DNA of 64,000 nucleotides from Symbiodinium natans (lineage: Eukaryota > Sar > Dinophyceae > Suessiales > Symbiodiniaceae). The notes beneath the pieces were generated by a model, which saw only the letters and a program-made list of their open reading frames with translations, searched no databases and was not told the origin of the DNA. Every line of letters begins with the position of its first letter. Position 1 is the first letter of the stretch. Positions 57,408 through 64,000 of this stretch are shown piece after piece. The stretch lies in the NCBI GenBank assembly GCA_905221605.1, contig CAJNDS010002333.1, forward strand, positions 170,001 through 234,000, in the 5' to 3' direction. The position numbers and the translations under genes are program-made.

Positions 57408-57564
57408 GGTCAAGAGCTTAGGATGGGTTTAGGGTTTAGGGTTTCGGGTTCAGGGTTCAGGGTTCAGGGTTTAGGGTTTAGGGTTTAGGGTTTAGGGTTT
57501 AGGGTTTAGGGTTTCAGGAGGGCTTAGGACCCTGAACCCTGAACCCCAAACCCACCCAAACACC

Positions 57565-57637
57565 ATGGGATCTCGGCGCCGGCCAACTGAACTGTGTGTT
57601 GTAGAGGTGGGATGGCAGAATGGCCATTCACATATGG
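57565..57637 (+). CDS. Gene H first exon
   Basis: ATG 57565 reads MGSRRRPTELCVVEVGWQNG and ends at G|GTGGCT, inside the left inverted repeat of a MITE; 1 nt out. An earlier donor GAG|GTGGGA is possible. Confidence 0.5.
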
Positions 57638-57800
57638 GTGGCTGTCAAAATTATGATCCCTTTTGGGGTACCCTAAATTTTAGGTGCCGTGTTAGGGTTC
57701 AGGGTTTAGGGTTTAAGGTTTAGGGTTCAGGGTTTAGGGTTTAGGGTTTACGGTAATAGGGATCCAAAAAGGGACCATAGTTTTGACAACCACCCATATG
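57631..57800. mobile_element. Introner-like MITE containing telomere-like repeats
   Basis: Ends CATATGGGTGGCTGTCAAAA and TTTTGACAACCACCCATATG are inverted (about 36 bp with two mismatches). The core is TTTAGGG-type repeats. It coincides with the intron 57638-57805. Confidence 0.8.
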
Positions 57801-57805
57801 CACAG

Positions 57806-57882
57806 AGACCGAGAGACGGAGAGGGCGCGTTTGTTTCCCTAAGGCGCTTCTGGAGTACTGCCACAAAGCAGGAGGACTTGGG
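57806..57882 (+). CDS. Gene H exon 2
   Basis: Acceptor CATATGCACAG at the MITE's right end, 2 nt in (fits 57637) / 0 out, donor GTTTAGGG. TERRRGRVCFPKALLEYCHK. Confidence 0.6.
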
Positions 57883-57967
57883 GTTTAGGGTTTCGGGTTT
57901 GGGGTCTAGGGTTTAGGCTTTAGGTGACACGGGATGTGGGAAAGCTTCATGAACCAGTTTCCTCCAG

Positions 57968-58040
57968 CCACAACTAGATGTCTGTACGATTCTGTCCCTC
58001 GAGTTCTCATCGACACTAAACGCCAGAAAGTTGGAACATG
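57968..58040 (+). CDS. Gene H exon 3
   Basis: Acceptor TTTCCTCCAG, phase 0 in / 1 nt out, donor G|GTTTAAGG. PQLDVCTILSLEFSSTLNAR. Confidence 0.65.
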
Positions 58041-58136
58041 GTTTAAGGATGATTAGGGCTGGAGTTCCCTTTAGTATACCTTTTGGGGGTATGAGGATCA
58101 TGATGTTCCAACCTTTTTGGGTTTGCAAGCTTCTAG

Positions 58137-58199
58137 GCAGGTGGCCCAGTCCAACTTTGAAAGCATGGCCTGCCAAGCTCAGCTCCCTCCGCAACCCTT
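58137..58199 (+). CDS. Gene H exon 4
   Basis: Acceptor GCTTCTAG, 2 nt in / 1 nt out, donor T|GTTAGGG. RWPSPTLKAWPAKLSSLRNP. Confidence 0.6.
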
Positions 58200-58238
58200 G
58201 TTAGGGTTTAGGGTTTAGGGTTTAGGGTTTTTCACGAG
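58200..58238 (+). repeat. 39-bp intron built from telomere-like heptamers
   Basis: GTTAGGG, three TTTAGGG units, then TTTTTCACGAG. It starts GT and ends AG; reading through gives an immediate TAG. Flanking exons fit in phase. Confidence 0.6.
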
Positions 58239-58314
58239 TTTGCATGGATCGGAGACGTTGTTGGAGTGACCTGGCGCTGTGCGAACAGGATACCAAACTG
58301 TTCGACGTGCCCTT
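58239..58314 (+). CDS. Gene H exon 5
   Basis: Acceptor TTTTCACGAG ends a 39-bp heptamer intron. 2 nt in / 2 nt out with donor TT|GTCAAG. CMDRRRCWSDLALCEQDTKL. The frame stays open to about 58413, so a later donor is possible. Confidence 0.6.
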
Positions 58315-58430
58315 GTCAAGGCCCGGGACGACCCTCCAGAGGATGCTCGTGGTTGATCAAAAATCAAGCAGTAGCAGAAGTTCCCGAAACAAAACCGAAC
58401 ATCGCGTGCATAGGTACTAGACACAGAAAG

Positions 58431-58531
58431 AAGCCCTTGCCAAGCGGATGCGTGTACATCATGCACCTACAACATGCCCCACGGCTTGCTTTTGCCAGAC
58501 TCAAGCATTGGAGCACTGGCGTACAACAAGG
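58431..58531 (+). CDS. Gene H exon 6
   Basis: Acceptor CACAGAAAG, 1 nt in / 1 nt out, donor G|GTTGAA. SPCQADACTSCTYNMPHGLL then LPDSSIGALAYNK; C-x4-C-x2-C may bind metal. Confidence 0.65.
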
Positions 58532-58612
58532 GTTGAAGGCTTAGGGTGTTGGATTTGGGGGTTCGGGCTGTGTGGACAAAGCAGCAAACAAGTGTGTTTT
58601 CCACCCTGCCAG

Positions 58613-58728
58613 ATGCTTCGCGAGCCCACCTGCGAGAATGTGCAGCAGCGCCGGGTCGTCCTTGGCAGGACGGGCCTCTGTGCAGGAGCCCAGAAATGCC
58701 TGAATCACCCCTTTGCGATCTCTATACC
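58613..58728 (+). CDS. Gene H exon 7
   Basis: Acceptor CACCCTGCCAG, 2 nt in / 0 out, donor ACC|GTAATT. ASRAHLRECAAAPGRPWQDG then PLCRSPEMPESPLCDLYT. Seventh exon in an unbroken phase chain. Confidence 0.7.
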
Positions 58729-58940
58729 GTAATTACACCACCCAGAATACCAAGTCTACTTCACGCACCAGGCCCATAGACCTTACCGGGTAGGCCCGTT
58801 TATCGGGCCTGGGCTTATACGGTTTCTGGACATCCGAAAAAGCCGTACCATACAAGACTTGCCCTAGGCCCTGAACCCGATACCCTAAACCCTAAACCCT
58901 AAACCCTAAACCCTAAAACCCTTGTGTTCATCGCCTGCAG

Positions 58941-59061
58941 GTTCCTGAGCCACGTCGGTGAATTCGCTGCAGCCAAAGAAATCTTGCTGCAAGCACGGTG
59001 CCATGGCAGCACCTTGCTAGGCCGATACGGTGTCTTATATGTTCCCTTACTTGGTTGTAGG
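58941..59061 (+). CDS. Gene H candidate exon
   Basis: Acceptor ATCGCCTGCAG, 1 nt in / 0 out, donor GTTTAGGG. FLSHVGEFAAAKEILLQARC then HGSTLLGRYGVLYVPLLGC. The phase to 58728 does not fit; an exon may be missing. Confidence 0.55.
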
Positions 59062-59190
59062 GTTTAGGGTTTAGGGTTTTGGGGTATTTGGTTTAAGATA
59101 ATCATATTTAGGAATATCTTGGAGAGTGTTGTAAGAGCTGTCTTAGACATCTTGAGTTCGGAACGAACTTACATCCGATCCTCATGGCAG

Positions 59191-59451
59191 AAGTGGTTGC
59201 TTACAACATAGCTAGAGGGCTTCTGCGTAGCGTGCGCAACGGTCCTAGAGGGGGAGCGGGGTCAACAAGGCCAGAAGGTAGCAGGTCCCACAAGGTGGAA
59301 CAGAAAGTTTTTGGTTTGGGGGAGAAACCAGATTCTGGTCTGCTTGTTCTAGACGCCTCTCGGCTGGACGCCGATGCGAATACCTCTTGCTCGCCCCACA
59401 TGCCTTTCGGCATGCCTGCCTTGGATACCATACCATACCGAACCGCAAACG
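59191..59451 (+). CDS. Gene H long candidate exon
   Basis: Acceptor CTCATGGCAG, 2 nt in / 1 nt out, donor G|GTAAAC. VVAYNIARGLLRSVRNGPRG, later GEKPDSGLLVLDASRLDADA. The longest exon-like frame outside the retrotransposon; in-frame ATG at 59184. Confidence 0.55.
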
Positions 59452-59922
59452 GTAAACCCCAAAACCCAAACCCGATGGACCCTAAACCTTATAGACCTTA
59501 CAGACCCTAAATATCCATAGACCCTAAGACCCTAAAGACCCCCAAAAAGCCCTTAAAAAGCCAAAAAGCGCTAACACCTTAAAAAGCCCTTAGCAAGCCC
59601 TAAAGAACCCTACCCCCCCCCCCCAAAAAAAAAAAAAAAAAAAACCTTAAACAAACCCCAAACAAAAACGCTAACACCTCAAAAAGCCCCAAAGAAGCCC
59701 AAAAACCCTAAACCCCCCCCCCCCCCCCCCCCCCCCCCCGCCAAAGTCCTTTAAGGACCCTGACACCCTAAACCCTAAACCCGAAGCCCTAAACCCCAAA
59801 AGCCACAAACCCTAAACCCTAAACCCTAAACCCTAAACCCTAAACCCTAAACCCTAAACCCTAAACCCTAAACTGCCCTTTAAAGACGACTGCCCTTGGC
59901 CTCCCCCAGTTTCGACTGCAAG

Positions 59923-59987
59923 CTGACCCGAGGGCCGAGGCGACGGCCTCCGAGCGGACCCTGGAGCTGGGGCAGGCGCTGCTTTAA
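59923..59987 (+). CDS. Gene H possible terminal exon
   Basis: Acceptor GACTGCAAG, 2 nt in (fits 59451). DPRAEATASERTLELGQALL then TAA 59985-59987. Confidence 0.45.
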
Positions 59988-60265
59988 GGGGTTCAGGGTT
60001 TAGGGTTTAGGGTTTAGGGTTTAGGGTTTAGGGTTTAGGGTTTAGGGTTTAGGGTTTAGGGTTTAGGGCTAGGGTTTAGGGTTTGTGGTTTTGGGGTTTA
60101 GGGTTTAGGGTTTAGGGCTAGGGTTTAGGGTTTGTGGCTTTGGGGTTTAGGGTTTAGGGTTTAGGGTTTCGGGTTTGGGGTTTGGGGTTCAGGGCTTGGG
60201 GTTCAGGTTTCAGGGTTTTAGGTTTTCAGGGTGTAGGGTTCAGGGTTTTAGGGTGCCGAGTTCAG

Positions 60266-60366
60266 AGGGTTTAGAGGGTTTAGAGGGTTTAGAGGGTTTA
60301 GAGGGTTTAGAGGGTTTAGAAGGTTTAGAGGGTTTAGAGGGTTTAGAGGGTTTAGAGGGTTTAGAG
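60266..60366 (+). repeat. (GGTTTAGAG)n nonamer array
   Basis: About 11 units. The surrounding 59990-60640 region is degenerate heptamer sequence with no supported exon. Confidence 0.9.
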
Positions 60367-60639
60367 TGGCGGTTTTAGGGTTTGGGGGGCTTTGGGGGGC
60401 TGTATAGAGTGTAGGGGGCCAAGCTTTGGGGGACGGTATAGAGGCTTGCAAGATGCGAGGTTTGGGGGTTTGGGCCGGGCTGAAGCGTTGAGAGGTTTGT
60501 TTGGGGGGACGTGGGCGTTTTGGGTTCGGCGCGACTCAGGAAGCTTTAAAGCAGCCTCTAGACCGCGACACTCTTTTCTGCCCGAATCCGTACCTGAACA
60601 CTAAACCCCAAGCCCTGAACCAGTAAGCCCAAACGTCAC

Positions 60640-62000
60640 CCCCAGAAAGAGCCCAAATCCAGAAAAAGCCTCCAAGCCCAAAAGTTTTCTAAACCCCATC
60701 AGGCCCTGGCCGACCTAACCGCCCCGCCCCCAGACCTTAAAAACCCTAAGCCTCAAACCCTAAACCCAACAAACAACCCTAAACCCCACAAATCCTAAAC
60801 ACGAAACACAGACCTTATATAAACCCTTATATAAGCCCTTATATAAACCCTAAACCCTAAGCCCCTGCAACAACCATAGCCAAGAGCCAGGTCTGCAACC
60901 TCATTGCGGAGAACGCACCTGATCCGCACCGGGGGCCGTAGCCAATGGGATCCCCTAAGACCAACGACAAGAACAACACGAATAGTCAGAATCATGGTAA
61001 GAAGAGAATGCAAAAATAAAGAGGCTACTCTAGGCTTACTTTGAAGTTGTTGGAGGCCCCGTTTTAGGCTTAGGGAACCATGCTCCTCGCCTCCTTGCCC
61101 GCTGTCCCGCCCGGTCTCGGGGCAATGCTTAATGTTGAGCTATGCAGTAGCGCACAACAGCACGACCCCTTGCAAGGAGCAGTAGGAATAGGAAAAGTGG
61201 TAGACATGCTCTCAGGCATATCCCAGGAGTCGATGCACGTTCAAGAGGCCGTTGGTTCATGGAGTTCTGCAAATCACAACGATGATCGCACTTCACTGCG
61301 CCCCTCATAGGTGCTCGAACCTAGATATCCGTCACTGAAAACTGTGCAGACTCAAATGCAAAACAACATGCTGAACAGGTACAGCTTTCAATAATCGAAG
61401 GTCCAAAAGGGACCAATGACGAGGGACGATAGCCAGAACATACACTCCGGGTGCAGCTCCGAACTCTCACAGGGCATCCCGCAGAGGGTCCCGTCGACCC
61501 GCCGAGTATCCTTGGAGTACTCATCGGCTCATGTGTGCATGGCTGACCCTAACGCCCTAAAGCCTAGGTCTTACACTAGGGCCATGCGCGGATATGAGGC
61601 TTGCGGCCATGTCCGGATATGAGGTCGTTTCCATGTGCACATATGATCCCCTTGCCGCAACTTGCCCTGAAATGCCCACCCTCGGAAAGTAGCATGACAT
61701 CATGTGACATCCCAAGCCGGGACATGCCAGAAACAGTGTAACTACGGGCATAGAATTGATGTATGGGCGAGTTACCACAAGATGTGGAACCCCAAACCCC
61801 TTGATGGCCCTGAACCCTCAAAAAAGGAACCTTGATTTTCCCGCTTTTCCCTAAACCGGCCAAATTCCCAAGCATGAAAGCGCTAGAAACGAAGCCGACG
61901 AAGCCCTGATCCATAGGCCGCCTAACCCTAAACCCTAAACCCTAAACCCTAAACCCTAAACCCTAAACCCTAAACCCTAAACCCTAAACCCGAAACCCTA
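60640..62000. other. Spacer without supported genes
   Basis: Contains a (CTTATATAAA)-type triplet at 60815-60845, weakly open frames at 61080-61310 and 61416-61622 without convincing splice signals, and a CCCTAAA array at 61925-61990. I see no recognisable product. Confidence 0.5.
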
Positions 62001-62014
62001 AACGCACATGAAAG

Positions 62015-62106
62015 GAAATCCGCTACTGGGACTCCCTGCGCAACTGGAGCTCGATGTCCGCCCTGCGGGATTTACTGGACTCCGCACGCCGCCAGGGTGC
62101 ACTAAG
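62015..62106 (+). CDS. Candidate exon, helix-like
   Basis: Acceptor CATGAAAG, phase 0 in / 2 nt out, donor AG|GTAGGG. EIRYWDSLRNWSSMSALRDL then LDSARRQGAL. Confidence 0.55.
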
Positions 62107-62120
62107 GTAGGGTTTAGGGT

Positions 62121-62215
62121 TTAGGGTTTGGGGTTTGGGGTTTGGGGTTTGGGGTTTGGGGTTTGGGGTTTGGGGTTTTGGGTTTGGGGTTTGGGGTTTG
62201 GGGTTTGGGGTTTAG
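62121..62215 (+). repeat. (GGGGTTT)n array
   Basis: About 13 units of TTTGGGG after the donor at 62107. Followed by (ATT)n at 62255-62280 and poly-G/poly-C at 62410-62515. Confidence 0.9.
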
Positions 62216-62702
62216 GGTCCAGGGTCTGGGGTTTAGGGTTTCGAGGTTTAGGCTTATTATTATTATTATTATTATTATTAGAACCGATTTTTTGTACTTG
62301 GTGTGTTTGGGGTTTAGGGCCTGGGGTGAGGGGGCCGAGTCTGACAGCAGAAGTAGCAGTCGCTGGTAAGTTCGGGTCGCTTCCCAACTACAAGGCCCCC
62401 CTAATATTAAGCCCCCCCCCTTAGGGGGGGGTTGGGGGGGGGGGGGGGAGGCGGGGGTTGGGGGGGGGGGGGGGGGGGGGGGGGGGGTTGGGAGGGGGGG
62501 GTGGGCCCCCCCCCAACATGAAAACATGAAGTACCCCGATTATAGTTGCATTAGAGTGTATGGGGGAGGGGGGGGGGTATTTGATGTTGGGGGGTAGGGG
62601 GGGTTTAATATGAGGGGGCGGGGATACTCAACCCCAATTTGGACCTTTTTGACTAGGGTCTAGGGTTTGCATAGGGTTCAGGGTATCCCCGCGCTTGCCA
62701 AG

Positions 62703-62766
62703 AAACGGCCGTTAACATCTTTCAGAAGCAGCTGGAGAAGTGCGACCGGATGAGCACCCGAGTTGA
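62703..62766 (+). CDS. Candidate exon, helix-like
   Basis: Acceptor CTTGCCAAG, 2 nt in. TAVNIFQKQLEKCDRMSTRV, donor GA|GTATGC. Phase to 62106 does not fit. Confidence 0.45.
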
Positions 62767-62991
62767 GTATGCACAGGCGAAGCCTACAGCCCAAACCCTA
62801 AACCGACGAGTGGATATGAGGATGCATATAGCAGAGAAGTCACTTCTTGCCCGTATATGAGCTGCAAGCATGATCTCTTCTTGCCCCTGAACCCTAAACC
62901 CTAAACCCTAAACCCTAAACCCTAAACCCTAAACCCTAAACCCTAAACCCTAAACCCTAAACCCTAAACCCTAAACCCTCACAACACCAAG

Positions 62992-63143
62992 CCCTCTCCC
63001 GGTCCTGGCAGGCGCTGAGTCGATGGGCCAATGCTTGCTTCAAGGCCAGTTTGCATGAGGGGATGGGCTGCCCGGCTACACTCTCTTCCGTGTTTCTTCC
63101 CTCTTCAAGCACCTGGCTTCATCCTTGCCAAAATAGGGGCATT
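62992..63143 (+). CDS. Candidate exon
   Basis: Acceptor CAACACCAAG, 2 nt in / 0 out, donor ATT|GTATGC. LSRSWQALSRWANACFKASL, 50 open codons. Confidence 0.5.
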
Positions 63144-63459
63144 GTATGCAGAAACTGTTCCGCTTTAGGATCTGCTTTGGGTGCGTTGAGGGTATTATAC
63201 TGCTACCCAGAACGCTATAGTCCGTAAGCCCTAAGCCCTATATCCTTATAGTTAATAAACCCTAAACCCTGAGGGTCTGAGAAGTACCATGGGGCTGTTC
63301 CCTGCAGAGCCTCCCATTTAGGGACCTTATCTCCCCGAAATCCCGCAAATCCCTCCCTTTGGCCCTCAAGCCTATGAAGGTCTGACAACATGAGTTACAA
63401 TATCGAAGCCCTAAATATCCTCGATCTCCGCTCAATGCCGCGCATGCCCCTAAGTGCCC

Positions 63460-63591
63460 TACTTGGAGGTTCATGGTACTTATTAACCAGCTATCACTGT
63501 CCTTATAACCCTATGAGGGCACTGTAGGGGCTTATAAGTGGGTTAGAAGTACAGCTACAATTGGTTTATAAGTACCATGAACCTCCAAGTA
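63460..63591. mobile_element. MITE-like element TACTTGGAGG
   Basis: TACTTGGAGGTTCATGGTAC and GTACCATGAACCTCCAAGTA are perfect inverted ends over 132 bp. Fragments CATGAACCTCCAAG occur at 38349 and elsewhere. Confidence 0.8.
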
Positions 63592-63636
63592 AGACCGAAA
63601 GGTCTCATGCGTGATCAACATGGTCATGGCTTACAG

Positions 63637-63691
63637 TTTCCTGAGCAGCTCGCCATGGCGCTTTTGAGACGTGGCAAGGCAATGCGTATCA
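63637..63691 (+). CDS. Candidate exon
   Basis: Acceptor GGCTTACAG, phase 0 in / 1 nt out, donor A|GTACTA. FPEQLAMALLRRGKAMRI. Confidence 0.45.
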
Positions 63692-64000
63692 GTACTACTT
63701 AGGAGCTGAGTAGATAGCCTTTAGCCTTTTGGGGCATTTACAATCCTACCATCGTTGAAAGATTAACGCAACGAGGACTAGGAGGACTAGTCTTTTTTGC
63801 TGCTTTACGGTTGCCGATGCGGGTACCTGCTACCAGTGCGTTTATCAGAAACGGTCAGCATGACCAAGACCCCCTCCCAACACTGCTTCAATCATTCCAG
63901 GGCCCTCTTTTTGCCTGTGATCTACTGCTGCTACTACTGCCTGCTTGCTACCTACTGCCTATACTACATATTGCATATTGGATGTACGGCACGTTGTGCA

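Noticed and set aside
60937-60950. A second spliced-leader-like site (CCGTAGCCAATGGG)
   Set aside because: Only the first nine bases match and the conserved 3' half is absent.
61080-61310. 76-codon ORF as a gene
   Set aside because: No domain, weak codon character, no partner exon.
1-64000. The region being a chromosome end because of TTTAGGG repeats
   Set aside because: Arrays are short, occur in both orientations across all 64 kb and alternate with exons and elements; this is interstitial.

Overview
The window looks like nuclear DNA of a dinoflagellate, probably from the Suessiales/Symbiodiniaceae side of the group, though the genus cannot be fixed. Evidence: pervasive plant/alveolate-type telomere-like repeats (TTTAGGG/CCCTAAA), a very long Ty1/copia element with a dinoflagellate-style domain order, a spliced-leader-like stretch in its LTR, and many short exons with a mix of GT, GC and possibly GA donors.

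Layout. (1) Positions 1-20179 and 29924-64000 are not just repeats. Between the repeat blocks lie many 30-260 bp plus-strand segments that read as open, GC-rich, protein-like frames bounded by AG acceptors and GT donors. I read them as exons of several multi-exon genes on the plus strand. The clearest are a CS-domain (p23/NudC-like) gene (about 4823-7623, probably on to 11458), a six-exon phase-consistent gene (14577-17075, possible stop 17645), a large unrecognised gene or gene pair (36932-47276), a gene with a cupin/JmjC-like exon (48083-53820), a gene ending at 57407, and one starting at 57565 with seven consecutive phase-consistent exons. Exon ends are inferred from open frame, splice signals and phase only. 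I write phase as 'n nt in / n nt out', meaning bases of a split codon at the exon start and end.

(2) The introns are filled with telomere-like heptamer arrays and short inverted-repeat (MITE-like) elements. About nineteen proposed donors are exactly G|GTTTAGGG, so the heptamer itself supplies the 5' splice site. Many introns start with TTTAGGG and end with CCCTAAA, so their two ends could pair in the pre-mRNA. Several MITEs fill an intron from donor to acceptor, which is the behaviour of introner elements.

(3) Positions 20180-29918 hold a complete 9.74-kb Ty1/copia-like retrotransposon, sense to the surrounding exons, inserted in register into a CCCTAAA array. It has apparently identical 205-bp LTRs, a half-tRNA-Met type primer site, a polypurine tract, and Gag, tandem protease domains, a C5-methyltransferase-like domain, integrase, a 2-oxoglutarate/Fe(II)-dioxygenase-like domain, RT, RNase H and a C-terminal membrane/cysteine module. 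Its coding frame is broken by two compensating frameshifts and two domains carry lesions, so this copy is young but probably not autonomous (or carries sequencing indels).

No rRNA, tRNA or CRISPR array was found. Long stretches between listed features are introns or spacers made of degenerate telomere-like heptamers and microsatellites.
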